From assembly GCA_947172415.1 (NCBI GenBank), contig OX359201.1, positions 2,108,001-2,172,000 on the forward strand: 64,000 bases of DNA. Direction: 5' to 3'. Each line of letters opens with the position of its first letter. Position 1 is the stretch's first letter. Under the pieces are notes generated by a model, which saw only the letters and a list, made by a program, of their open reading frames with translations, made no database searches and was not told the origin of the DNA. Source of the DNA: Chondrosia reniformis (taxonomy: Eukaryota; Porifera; Demospongiae; Chondrillida; Chondrillidae). The translations under genes were made by a program, and so were the position numbers. Positions 45,701 to 57,800 of this stretch are shown here, one piece after another.

Positions 45701-48700
45701 AAGAGCTTCCACCAGATCAAGTTTCTGTAATGAAACAGGACATTGGACAATGATAAACACATCCATACATTATCAATACATACAGTGTTACTACAGGTCA
45801 CACTTGAAAAGAGCCCTGGATAAGTATTGTATGATATTTATATAGGCAAAGTTAAGTTTTTAAACAATAATATCACTAGTGGAGTAAAGGTTCATTGCTT
45901 ATAAGACTAATAAATACTAGTTGAGTGTATTTTACCACAGCAGAGCGAAAGTTTTTTTGTTGGTTTTAGGTGTTGTCTCTCAAGTGTACTTTAATTCTCA
46001 TCAATCATTGGCTGAGTAAGGTCTACTGACCGAAATGTCTCATAATTATTCAAGGTCCGCTCTGCTGCGGTAAAAACGCTCAACTAGTATTTATCAGCCT
46101 AATAGTATTGCTGCTTTATTGACTTTAATTATAACTAACAGTAACCACTGAAAACAAGGTCAACTTGTACCTCCCAATAGTTTTAATGTTAGTATGCTGA
46201 AGAACAATGCTGGATTTATCTTTTGGCAGCTTTATCTTTCTACTCACTTCAAGTTCAAGTAGCAGATGTTTTAAACAACGTATATAGGCAATGGAGATGC
46301 ACTTCCATTGCCTATTATACACAAGATTACGAATTAATCTATTGTTTGTGTGCATTGCATATACCATATTAGCTCAAATAGATGCCACACCCCCAGCCAG
46401 TTTAGTAGCCACCCTCAAAATGACACTGCACTTGACAAAGATTACACTTGACTCACTATATTAATATGAAGATCATGCCCTTTTCTAGTATAGACATCAT
46501 GTTCTTTTTCATCAATTACAAATATAACATCTCCAGGTTCAATGCCTGGTCGCTGGTCACCTTCACCTCTGAAAGTGATTTTATGTCCATCCTTCATACC
46601 AGGATCTATGTGGACCTGCAATCAAAAGAGATATGGAGTACTCTATACATCTATCAGAACACTCCCATCGAGCAATAAGCATCACACAATACAAAAGAAA
46701 TCAGATACAATTCCTCCAACAATATATCATATGTAAGGTTAAAGCTTCCTAAGTTTTAAATCAACAGGCTCACCAAATTAAGCTACAAGGTATGTTGAGC
46801 AGTTAGTAGTGAAAACAGATATTCCTAGTACGAATGTACGTACGTGTGTATTGTAGCCAATAGTGATGATATACACTCCTAGTATGTATGAAGTGATAAG
46901 GGTTTTTGTTGCGTTCATAATAAGTATCCTAATTTATTGAGACTCAGCAACAATTGTATTTAAAAACAAATTGAATGTTCCGAGGTCTTCATCAGCATAA
47001 GTAGCTGAGTCTCAATAAATTAGGATACTCTTAGTATGTATGTATATACATACTAGGAGTAACTAGTTACAACATACGTATAAACCTGGTACATGTATAT
47101 ACATAACTGAATTGGTACATTTTAAGAGAGTGTTGCTATGTTATTCCAATCCAGTGTATTTTGGCACATAAGCAACACACTGGCAGGATAGACACAGCAG
47201 AATAGTGTTAGCAGTAGTTGGACTTCAAACTGATGTCAACCAAATCAGTCCGATACTGTGATCAACTGCTATCATGAGGTTACTGTATCAGACATACAAG
47301 GATCACAGTCAACTTCACACAGACTCACTTCTAAAATCTTCTTCTCTTTGATAGTCTTTCTTCCTTGACATTCTTGACATCTGTCTGACTCTATAAACAA
47401 AGCACACACAAGTCAGTTACCACTAATAAGACAAAGGCAGTTTGACTGTCATGCATTACTTAAATGACTTTGTCTAACGTTTTAGAGGATCCCATATACA
47501 GCTCCTATGTTGTTTTCACTTCTACTTGTGTTTTTTATGCTCTATAAATATTCTATAATATAAACACAATTTTGACCAAACCTGGAAAAATCAGTAAGTT
47601 CTCAAATTCATATAGCTTGGAATCTTGAAGTTACATGTGTATTTGGAGTATATAAAGATCCTTTTAATTTAATACTCCCTTTAAAATTTTGGGTTTTAGA
47701 ATAAGGTTAAAGTGCAAAAATGAACACTCAACTTGTGCAAATATGTACATGACTGTATGAAGAGTTTGAAATATGTTAGTACAGTAGCTAAAGATGAAGG
47801 TACATTTTTGGAGTAATCATTTCTTCTAAGCTCATTGAACTTGTCTTTTGATAGGTAAACCTTTTGAAAGCACAAATATCCTTTGTTTCCTTAACAGATA
47901 CACCAACACACACAGACTGAGTACTGAAACACATGTTTCAGTACTCAGTCTGTGGCACATGTTTGTACACCAAGGGTTTATAGATGCATCATTATTAGGT
48001 TTTAGCTAATTTGTTTTAACTTAAATGAGAAGAAGCCGCTAGACACAGCTTAGCAAGATCCTGGAACCCAACTGAACAAAAAATTAGCACGAACTTTGCC
48101 AGAGCTTTGAAAAACTTTGCTATATTGTCATAAAGTTTAATAGTACACTTTACACCTTTAATTGTTTATACATACGTACTGTATATGTAAAGGTAGAATG
48201 GATTGAAATTTGTAGGACGGAATGTTAGACTATATTTACCTACCACTAATCATTTCTCCCTGTCCATGACATGCTATACAATGCCTCTGCATCCTTTGTA
48301 CCATTCCAGGACCAATATGGTGTACTATAATCTGTAAAATTGACCAACCAAGATAGTAGCAATGAATATATGATACATTATAGGAATAACTGATATACGG
48401 GAAATACACCTTTTAAGAAATATAACAAGGGGGAGGAGGGAAGTAAATTTTGAGTGGGCGAAGCAGTTCAATATTTTGTACTATTACTACATACGTATTT
48501 AGTAATTTCACTATCCTCAGGGGGGAATATATTTTACAGGAAGCAAATGCCTTCACCCACCCCGCCTAAAAGAAAACCTGAAACTGTTAATAAAAATTAG
48601 CTAAGCTACCTGAAGCATTTGTATGTACTTGCTCCTAATTAACCTATTCCTACATAATATCCTCTATTGCATTGTAACCATATTAACAGATGTACCTCCA

Positions 48701-51700
48701 CTCCAAGTCCATCGCAGGTTGTACATTTGTTAACTGATCCCTATGGAATAATAGAAAATTGATGAAGTAAACAAAATCCATGTTGCAATACAAACCCTTT
48801 GCTAACCTTTTTGCCTCCTATGCCTTCACAAGCAGGACAGATAATGTCCTTAGTGAGAGCCATTTTGGAGGTTTTACCTTTGTATAAATCCTCAAGATTC
48901 ACCTGTGCAAACATCAATAGATATATTATACATATATATATACATGTTTAATCAAAAAAAGAATTTCCAGCTGTGGTGACATTTTCTACAATTTCTACAG
49001 GCAGTACTCACACTCCATTTCACAGATGTTAAGGAAAACATAGCTTAGGGAAACTGAATGGTAATTACAAACTTGGCAAAAGGTAGCTTACCCTTAGAGA
49101 ATGCACTGTGTCTCTTCCTCTTTTCTCTCCTTCCTTTCTTGTTCTTCCACCAAAGAACATGTCAAAGACATCAAATGCTGAATGAGATGGCATACCACCT
49201 TCTTTTAAGGCCTCTTCCCCTCCTTCATCATACAACTTGCGTTTCTTTTCATCTGCCAACACATCATAAGCATGTGATATTTCCTTGAACTGGATATAAA
49301 ATTAACGAAATAAGTAAAAATTATAAAGTACGTACATAAGGTAACCTTCTAGCGGCTGTGCTACATTATTTGCAAATACTACATAAAAGCCATATTAATT
49401 TTAAACTCAATAGAAATAAGTAAACAGGTGCTGTTATGAAATAATCTTGATTCTTTGAAAGGTAAAAATATTTTCATTCCTAAAATTTATGCTAGGCTTT
49501 ATTACTTCAATAATAGAATCATTCATAATATACTGACATGGCCGCCATACTGAACGATGACGTCATAAACTGCTGTCCCTATCGATGACGTCATAGTTTC
49601 AATAATAGTCATATCTTCATTGTATTGTGCATAATTGCAGTGTGTATGGCTTATCATGTGAAATTAGTGGTGTTTGCAGTTTGATTAAGGTTAGCCCATG
49701 TCTCTCTTAGATTTTGGTAAAGTAATTTTTGGTGACATCCAGGATTTCATCTCTTGGATGCAATTCAAGCACTTTTTGACTGCATCCAAAGACTGTACCA
49801 CATGCAACGTAACCATGAACCTCTCTGGAAGAAGTGACGTCAGTGATGGATACAGGTTAGTTACTGATCACACGTTTAATGAAATAAACCAATCTGGGAT
49901 TCGGACAAATCCTGCATGGGCATCTATATTTGAGCTGACTGATTGAATCAAATCCATAGTAACAGATGGCAGTACCCACAGTGCAAAAAGGGTGCTTCAG
50001 GGGATGGCAGTTTCTTCAGCAAATCAAAGGTCACTCTGCAAAAGTGGTTGATTCTGATTTACTGGTGGGTACGTCAGTATCCTATCACTGACACAGCAGA
50101 AGAAGCCAAAGTGGAGCTTAACACAGCAGTTGCTGTGTATCAATGGCTTTGTGAAGTGTGCAGCACAAAGTTAATCCAGACCAGGATCCAGTTTGGTGGA
50201 AATGGAGTAATCGTGCAGATCGATGAATCTCTTTTCCGACATAAACCCAAAGTATGTTGAAATTATTGAAAGCCTAATTGCTCTGCACAATTGAATCTAC
50301 ATGATTCAATTTCCTCTTCTTCAGAATCACAGAGGGAGAGCTACTGCAAATGAAGTGTGGGTCTTTGGCATGGTGGATACCAGCTCTTCTCCAGCATTGG
50401 GGTACATGGAGATAGTACCTCAAAGGGATGCTGCAACACTGCTTCCAATAATACAGGCCCACACTTTACCTGGCACAGTGGTTCACAATGACCAACGGAG
50501 TGCCTACAGTCAGGTTGCCTCTCTACAAAATGTAGCATCACACTCAACTGTGAATCATTCAGTAAAGTTTGTAAATCCTACGACAGGTGTCCACACTTAG
50601 CACATTGAGTCATATTGGAATCGGTGGAAAACCCAGTTGAAGGCAATGAAAGGGTGTCATGAATCACAGCTGCCTAGCTATTTAGATGAGTTCATGTGGC
50701 ATGAATAGCAGGGATCTACAGCCAATGTAGCTCTGAACAGCATTATTCACAACATTGCCAATCAGTATCCGGTGTAGATGCACTGTACCTTTTGTGTACC
50801 ACCATTGCAAACTTGTAACATCTTGCTGTTGTGTTAACTATATTCCAAAAGTGTCAGTCGGCTCAAATATAAAAGCCCTGGATTCGTCCGCAATTAGGGA
50901 TCCAAGAAAAGATACAAACGATGCAAAAACGGGAGATATCTTCAAGCAGTGTTACCAAACTTGGAGAAAACAACAAAAAGACAAACCTACGTATAAAGAT
51001 TATCCACTGTTTACGACACTAAAAACCACGACAATTTCACGTGATAAGTCACACACAACTGCAATTACGTGTAATATAGTACATTTCATTTAAAATGCCC
51101 TACTTAAGAAACTCTATTCCATTTAATAAAATCTATTACAAAAATACTTACCCTGGGGTATTTTGGGGTGCTGATTTGAATGGTGCACTTATCCCGACGA
51201 TAAAACGCTCGTAGGCCAAGTTATGAGGATTATCCAATCAAATTGGAGTATTGTCATTTCGTCATCACGCATTTTCAGTTAATTGGTAGCTGTTAATACG
51301 GGTACGTTCCGTAAAATTCCGTATTACATAATTAGTGTTACTGCCAGGAAATACCCGCAATTTGATCGTTTTATTTTAGTTCGTTTTTCTTAATAGTTCG
51401 ACCTTAAATAGAAATGGAATCGCGTGGCAAGAAAAGGTGGAATAGAAAGAGACGACTTAAAGAGAGAATGGAAAACGTACGTCTTATTCAAGCCTTCCAT
51501 ATCCCAAGCAAGTGTCAAAAACAACAGCATGGTGTTTTATGAATCTGCTTGGTTTTCAGTTTTTCCAGTTTTGCAAAGGGTATGGTATGTTGATGGCCAT
51601 GAGCAAAGGGATGTTGTAGAATACCGTGAAACCTTCCTGAAAAAGATAGCCACACTAGAGAAAGACCACAAACCACCTCCACCTTGTGAGGATGGGATCC

Positions 51701-54617
51701 ATCCTTATCCAATAGGCAGTTCAGACAGGGCCAAGCATCTAGTATTCATCTATCATGATGAATCTTCCTTTCATGCAAATGGTGGTAAGACCAGTGGGTG
51801 GCACGAAAAGGGCAAGTGGCCACTACTTCCTAAAGATGCTGGAAAAGGAATAATGGCAACCGATTTTGTTGATGAATTTAATGGTTATCTATGGCTAAAT
51901 GAAAAGGAAACGAAAGGATACAGATTTCACTTACAGGTGATAATATAGTGCCTCAAATTGCTAGAGAGTTGCATTTTTTGGTGTACAGGCAGATAGATAC
52001 TTCACATCAGACAAATTTTGTCTTAGAGTAGCTAAGGCTGTCAGAATTGCCAACTTCAAATATCCTGAAGACAAGTATACAGTAGTCTGGATATTTGATC
52101 AAGCCAGAATACTATGATGAGGAGGCACTCATAGCCACAAGAATGAATGTAAATCCAGGGGGGAGCCCAGCCTAAGATGAGGACATCTTGGTTTTCAGTA
52201 AACAGAAGGCCTCAGTCAATGGTATCTGATAGTGGAGAGCCTAAGCGTTTGCGAATGGTGTTAGAAGAGCGTGGGGTGAATGTAAGGGGGATGAAGAAGG
52301 AAGACATGCAAAAGAAGCTTCAAGAATTTGAAAATTTTAAAAATGAAAAGATGAAAGTTGAGAGATTATTATGGCCACAAAGTTATATATCTCCCGAAAT
52401 TTCACCCTGAACTGAACCCGATTGAGCATCTTTGGGCCAAGGCTAAAAAGTACGTACACAAGAGCAAAATGTGATTACACTTATGAGGGTCAGAAAAGAA
52501 AACTTATACCAGCGGCAGCCCTAGACAGTGTTTCAGTAGATGACATCAGAAAATATTTTCGTAAAAGTAGAGATTATATGCATGCTTTTAATCAGGGCTT
52601 TTCTGGGTTTGAAGCTGACAAAAAAGTCAAAGAATATATACAAATCCCACAGACGTGTTCCTGAACTAGAATGTTAACACGTGATTAACCAAGTCAAATC
52701 CTCGACTTACGTATACATTTATAGGCATTAATATTCATCGTAAAATTTAACTGTGACTTCACAATACATATACTTGGAAACTTACACAACGAAGTATATA
52801 AACTACACTTAAAAATTAAATGTTAAATGATTATTGGAGTTTATTAACCTTTTACCCACCGCATTAAAGTGTAAATGTCACCACCCAGACCGCCAATGAC
52901 CACTTTAATGGCTCGAAAGTAAAAACTGTCTACTCTTACCTTTTAAAGGTCCATTTTCACCTTCAAATATTTTGAAACCCTCCAAATAACCTTTGCTCAG
53001 GTTAATAAGGGCAACAATACTGTACAATTAAAAAGCGCTAAGGAAACAAGTCCTCCTTTTAGATGGCCATTTTTTAAATCTGTATAACTCTGAAAATTTT
53101 CTGGAAACTTTGCGTTTTCCGTTAACACTTGCATAATCTATATATATATATATATTTGTTTCTTTTATAATATAGTTATGCTATGGTTTAAACCTATAAT
53201 ATTTTAGACAAAGATTCTAATGCACTATCGATACATATAAATTTCGAAGTTATCGTACAATTTTTTAACATTATGGCGGGTAAGGGTCTAAAGAATTTCA
53301 AGCCAATATAATGGTCATCGGCGGGTAAGGGGTTAAATGGTTTACTACTAAATGAAAACTGCTATAACTAAAGATTTAATCAAATAATCTTTAAAAAGGT
53401 AAAGTAAACTTTGTGGTTTGTTAACCACAAAGTTTACTTTACCTTTTTATATGATTAGTTATACAGTTATTCCCTAATCTTACTTAGTAGAAAAATTCTC
53501 TTAGTAGTACAGTATTGTGATCTTCAGGCATCTCAAACAATTTAGGAACCTGTTACATTTAAAGCTTTCATTTAATCAAAGAATATAGCCAGCAATATCA
53601 ATTACCTACTTCCATATAAGGTACTTTTGCATATCAATAATTAGATTTAAAAGTCAAAAATTAAAAATCTACTCTGTACAAAATATTAAAGTATGTTTAT
53701 ATATTTTACACAAAGAAATCTAAAGGTTTTTGTCAAACTACCAAAGAGCTTTATAAAATATTAAAAGTTGAAATTATACAATGTTGTTGATTTTGATGGG
53801 GTATAAAACTTAATTGAAATTTTTTTCAAAAATCTATTCTGTACAATATGTCCTTCGTTATTAGTTTAAGCTATACCTACAGTATTAGGGCCTGTTTTGA
53901 TCTGGTTAAGAGCTTTAAAACTTAAAATCATAAATAACTATGAAAATATGCATATTTAATGAGCTAATTAGAGATTTACAGTTGCCATGGTAACCTAAAT
54001 ATAAAATCTTTACCTCTTTTACCCTTGAAAAGTGTCACAAGACTCAAAAAGTATTTCTACATAGAGCCAAATTTGAATTACATTTACTTGTATTGTGTAT
54101 ATGAAATTTACAATATAGGGTGTTTTAAGTGAAATGCACTATACAACGAAGATATCACTATTATTGAAACTATGATGTCATCGATAGGGACAGCAGTTGA
54201 TGACATCTTCTTTTAGTGTGGCGGCTGTGTCCGTATATATATTACAAATGATCCCAAAAATGCGTAAAAATATACGGTATACGGTATTTAAACAGAAAAG
54301 GACGCATTATAGCGTGGAGTAGGTATAACACTTTTCATTGAAAAAAATAATTTAACTTCTATATATTCCAGTAATTGATTTTAACACAAAAAGTGACAAT
54401 TTTTCAATCGTACCTTATCCCCAGCTTCTGGATTCTTGTCTGGATGATATTTCAAAGCCAGCTTCCTATACGCCTTCTTTAGTTCGGAGGCCGTGGCTTC
54501 TGGAGGCACTCCAAGTATATCTGTAGAAGATAATAGACCAGAACATAAATAAAGCGTACCTCTTAAAAACAAAAAGCATAGTCCTAACTAACCATAGAGT
54601 TTCGTTTCTTTGACCAT
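42755..54617 (-). CDS. DNAJA: DNAJA-type (type I) Hsp40 co-chaperone, 401 residues, 13 exons
   Basis: Exons, all phase-consistent: 54617-54593, 54520-54414, 49289-49092, 48902-48807, 48740-48696, 48331-48244, 47390-47329, 46615-46457, 45724-45619, 45116-45034, 44652-44542, 42942-42886, 42823-42755. Start [13 protein letters not shown]; the J domain has YHPDKNP with the HPD that stimulates Hsp70 ATPase. A short glycine/phenylalanine part ([10 protein letters not shown]) follows. Four zinc-finger repeats are [24 protein letters not shown] and CQECQGRK. Next come the client-binding beta domains ([24 protein letters not shown]) and the C-terminal CQTQ, a CaaX box for farnesylation. Acts in the cytosol and on ER or mitochondrial outer surfaces. 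The 5.1 kb second intron carries the transposon stack at 49538-54229. Confidence 0.95.
43740..43910. repeat. Hairpin-family member in a DNAJA intron
   Basis: CTTCTGTGTTTGGGCACACCATCC at 43846 region (split CTTCTGTGTTTGGGC / ACACCATCCC) faces CACAAACACAGAA near 43872. Same family as 27841-27914. Confidence 0.5.
43989..44246 (-). CDS. Possible small gene or exon inside a DNAJA intron
   Basis: An 85-codon frame, [18 protein letters not shown] to VRIFGN, on the same strand as the host gene, with richer GC than the intron around it. The basic, non-repetitive composition ([19 protein letters not shown]) looks more protein-like than most chance frames here. No family recognised and no promoter seen. 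Confidence 0.2.
   Translation of the reverse strand: MGQTFGRRDGRRIPTVDPEESGPTGLILCNIKLAQKCFLQHMALKLTAIKQRLESVNRRSKNQQVVRVWGARGLEILDYVRIFGN
45905..46107. mobile_element. MITE in a DNAJA intron, hammerhead-like centre
   Basis: Ends AATAAATACTAGTTGAG and CTCAACTAGTATTTAT, extending inward through ACCACAGCAGAGCG / CGCTCTGCTGCGGT. The + strand at 46009-46040 reads CTGAGTA-A-GGTC-TACT-GACC-GAAA-TGTC: perfect 4-bp stem II and GAAATGTC, but CTGAGTA in place of CTGANGA. Confidence 0.7.
46868..47066. mobile_element. Nested inverted repeat (MITE) in a DNAJA intron
   Basis: GTATCCTAATTTATTGAGAC at 46924 pairs exactly with its complement ending at 47029, and the outer TACACTCCTAGTATGTA pairs with TACATACTAGGAGTA. 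The centre carries GATGAAGACCTCGG on the minus strand, a further-decayed relative of the hammerhead-like motif. Confidence 0.65.
47911..47954. repeat. Perfect 20-bp-arm hairpin
   Basis: CACAGACTGAGTACTGAAAC, loop ACAT, then the exact complement at 47935-47954. It lies in a DNAJA intron and would fold well in RNA from either strand. Confidence 0.85.
49698..50777 (+). pseudogene. Merlin / IS1016-like (ISXO2-type) DDE transposase, broken
   Basis: Exons 49698-49855, 49966-50251 and 50325 onward join in phase. Zinc ribbon: DCTTC ... YPQCKKG. Catalytic residues appear in QIDESLF (D), [10 protein letters not shown] (D) and IESYWNRWK (E), with [14 protein letters not shown] and [15 protein letters not shown] between. 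Stops at 50598 (after GVHT, just before the E motif) and 50706 interrupt it; the frame ends at 50775-50777. The order and spacing are those of DDE_Tnp_IS1595 proteins. Probably inactive. Confidence 0.85.
51414..52664 (+). pseudogene. Second DDE transposase (IS630/DDE_3-like), decayed
   Basis: Frames shift several times. [15 protein letters not shown] and [17 protein letters not shown] (catalytic D in YHDE) are at about 51580-51780, [16 protein letters not shown] at about 51850, YYDEEALIA at about 52110, and [17 protein letters not shown] (the E motif) at about 52395-52440. [15 protein letters not shown] and [16 protein letters not shown] follow. The ELNPIE.LW motif is characteristic of the Tc1/IS630 DDE_3 fold. 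Its own terminal repeats were not found. Confidence 0.75.
52844..53336. mobile_element. piggyBac-like MITE with TTAA target sites
   Basis: TTAA at 52844-52847 and 53333-53336. The ends read CCTTTTACCCACC on the left and, on the minus strand, CCCCTTACCCGCC on the right. The right-end motif recurs at 53276 (GCGGGTAAGGG). About 490 bases, no open frame. TTAA duplication plus C-rich ends suit a piggyBac-derived non-autonomous element. Confidence 0.65.
53392..53449. repeat. Perfect hairpin, 27-bp arms, 4-base loop
   Basis: AAAAAGGTAAAGTAAACTTT... then GTGGTT, loop TGTT, and the exact complement at 53423-53449. It contains GTTAAC at the centre and lies just past the piggyBac-like MITE, inside the composite element. 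Confidence 0.88.
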
Positions 54618-54818
54618 ATTACAAGCTATCTCGTTTTCGCTAGAGTAAAACCCTGTCTAATGAATTACGTCATACACTATAGACACTCTAGAACCTTCCA
54701 GAAAGATCTATGATTACGTAATTGTTTTATTCACTGGGAAAATCCCTAGTTTCACTTACACACCCCAGTTGAGAAGTTCAGATAAAGGCGTTAACGATCA
54801 GGTCCATCACACTGTATC
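54618..54818. promoter_or_regulatory. Bidirectional promoter between DNAJA and the helicase
   Basis: Only 201 bases separate two divergent start codons. GAACCTTCCAGAAAGATC near 54692 contains inverted GAA/TTC units (GAACCTTCCAGAA), a plausible heat-shock element, which would suit DNAJA. Assignment is inference. Confidence 0.45.
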
Positions 54819-57800
54819 ATGGAAAATTCACCTGATCCGACCAATTATAGCTCTAACACAGGGCGATCGGGACAAAGGTTCGAAAATCTAGTATATTTTT
54901 CATAAAATGACGTTATAAAGCATTCATTCATATCTTGTTCAATCATAGGTCGAATGATACTCCTAGATACAATCCAAATTTGATTCCATCGCGGCCATTA
55001 AATCCACCTTCTCCATTCCAGCCAGGCGGCCAACCTGGAGCTCAGAACATGTACCTATATACAAATCCCGCACACTATATACCGATTCCATACGGAAGCC
55101 AGTGGATTCCAACAAGGCCACCAAATCCACTACTCGGTTCTTCTCCATTAGAGCCAGTCGGCCAAACTGGAGCTCAGAGCATGTACCCACATGCAAATCC
55201 CGAGCCACAAAATACGCCAAATTCACACAGAAGGCCGAGACCTAGCAATCCACCTTCTCGTACACTACTCAGTCATGGAGTACCACTTAATCAATTTTCA
55301 CCCCAGCACAACCAAGAGCATTACCAAAGAAGCCAATATTCATCACAGCATAGGTTTTCACAGCCAAGTCAACAGAGATTCAGAGAACCGAAACCGAGAA
55401 ATATTCAGCACTGGAGGCAAGAAGCTCCTAGAGCAGCATTAGGCACATCATCCCAACAGTATATGAGTAACATCCAGTCATCTTCAAACATAAAAGAAAA
55501 AGAGGTACATACATACGTACTACTGACTTTCCTATCCTAAACAGATATCTCTTAAATAATAAATATTGACTACTTTTATTTTATCTTTTGAAAGGATCAT
55601 CTTTCAACTTTTAGAACGTCTAAAAAAACAGTTTTGTTGTCTCTCCTTGGTTTTCAGACATTTTGACCCCGAGATACTTCATCAGTGACTCACTGAAGAA
55701 GACCCTCAGGGGTCAAAAATCCAAAAATGATCCTTTAGAAAGATGTATAAGTTTGACGCAGCTAGAAGAAATCCTTATTCTATTACTCTATTACTGTAGA
55801 TGATGGAACCACTAACACGTGACAACTATAAACTGAAATTTAATGCCTTGTTGGATAAAGAGGAAAGGATACATGGGAAAGTTCTTCTTCAGAAGTAAGA
55901 TTGTAAATCAACAATTTATTTATATATAAGTTACCACTTAGGTACACATATAGCCAATATATTTAAGTTACTGTGTGCAATCACTTTAACAGGTGCAATG
56001 GTAGCTACTGTGTGAAACCATTTACAAGACAGAATCATAATTTTCCACCATGGCTTAGACTGGATTACTACCGACACATTTTAGAAATTCATGGACTGAC
56101 AGAAGATATCCTGGATTACGCAAAGCAAGCATCCACTAGCGTTTCATTGCAGCCAGGAAATGTTGAAGGTTCTATTGTTTTTAAAGATTTTTCTCAATCA
56201 GGTAGTCCAGTTCTTCTAATAGGGCTTGAAAATATCCCCAAAATCTTAAGAAATAATTTAGAAGATACTACAGAAGATGACTTTAGCCCTAATATAACTG
56301 TAGTGTTTTCTTTGAAAGAGTTTTACTTTAAAGGCCTGCGGAGTTCTGTAAATGAACTAAATCACAGTCTAATAAAAAAGTTGGTTCCGCAATCAGAGGA
56401 ATTTCAATTGTGCAACAGGGGTGTGGATCCCACATCAATCTTTATTAAAAAGCCGCCACATCCGGTTTTTGAGCTTGACAAAGAGTATCAGGAGCCAGCA
56501 CTTCAAAAAATATTGGCCAGCCCTTCTTCAGTGCCTTTTCTAATTATTGGTCCATTTGGCACTGGGAAAACCCGTCTACTTGCCTCAGCAGCTCAAGCCA
56601 TACTGAGAGGGGAAGGGAATCAATTCTCACCCGAGAGTAATATTCGAGTTTTAATAGCCACACATCATAATCAGACAGCAGACTCTTATCTCGAGAATTA
56701 CTATAAGCCAGCTGCTGACTACTTCAAAGAATTTAAGTTTGTGAGGGTAGCTGCTGAGGGTGGGGTTCGGCCAAACTCTGGAAATCTTGTGAAATCTGTC
56801 CACCAAATTGGTAATAACATTCAAAAGTACCACTTAGTCATAACCACTTTGCTAACAGCAAAGCAGTTGTCTAGGTACTGCAAGAATTTCTTTTCTCACA
56901 TTCTGATCGATGAGGTAGCTCAAGCCAGGGAGCCAGAGGTACTAGCTGCCCTTAAACTAGCCGGAGAAAACACAAAAATTATTTTGGCAGGCGATCCACT
57001 TCAGGTATGAGGAATCCTTTCTAATAAACTTGTGTTTATGTGAGTGAACATATATTTTTATATGCTGTATATTAGGTTGGGCCAGCTACACTGGTGATAG
57101 GTGACATCCCTAAGAATCATGGTCTGGGGGTATCCTTGTTAGAGCGACTGCGTACTCGCTATCTAAGTCATGCTTTCAGAGACATAGCAGAAAAACACTG
57201 TGTGGCTTTTTTAAGGTCGAATTATCGATCTCACAGTGGAATCCTTGACTTCATGAGTAGTCTCTTTTATGATCCTCCGATTCATGTAAGTGATCAATAA
57301 ATTTTTCATATCTAAATTATAAAGCCTGATTTATCATCTGAATTTTAGTGTATGTACTATTTACCTTCCAATAAGATAATTATAAAAATCTGATTCTTTT
57401 TGTTCAGTCAAAATCCAAAAATCTTTTACACCCAAAATGCAAGCATCCACTCTACTTTGTGTGCACATCACTTGAACAAGGGGATGACTGCCTGTTGAGT
57501 GCAGAAGAGCAGCTGAAATTGGAATGCCAAAATGAGGCAGACCAGGTGCTTCAAGCTGTTAGAAAGTACTGCATTCCTTGGCCTCACGAGTGGTGCAAAC
57601 CCTGGAAGTGTGACTACCTCAAGACAGCTTGTATTATTGCCCCCTCTAGAATGCAAGTTAGTTGTTGTCATTGGGTACCAGTAAACCATTTAGTAAGTTA
57701 AGAGCTGTCCTTGAAGTAAAACTCCTTTTTAGTAGTCTTAACTACTATGTGAAGTAGTTTTATTTTCTAATTAAGGTAACACAGGGGATCGTTGTATTGA

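Larger units (their letters stand above)
49538..54229. mobile_element. Composite transposon flanked by about 95-bp terminal inverted repeats
   Basis: Left arm 49538-49632 and right arm 54134-54229 (inverse) share GCCGCCA, CTGCTGTCCCTATCGATGA and CATAGTTTCAATAATAG, roughly 85-90% identical by eye. Inside lie a Merlin-type transposase, a second transposase of a different DDE type, and a piggyBac-like MITE, so this is probably an autonomous element that later received insertions. It sits in intron 2 of DNAJA on the opposite strand. A clear target duplication was not found. Confidence 0.8.

Noticed and set aside
45572..45766. Longer minus-strand frame around the DNAJA exon with its own ATG
   Set aside because: The real exon is 45724-45619; the extra codons on both sides are intron sequence.
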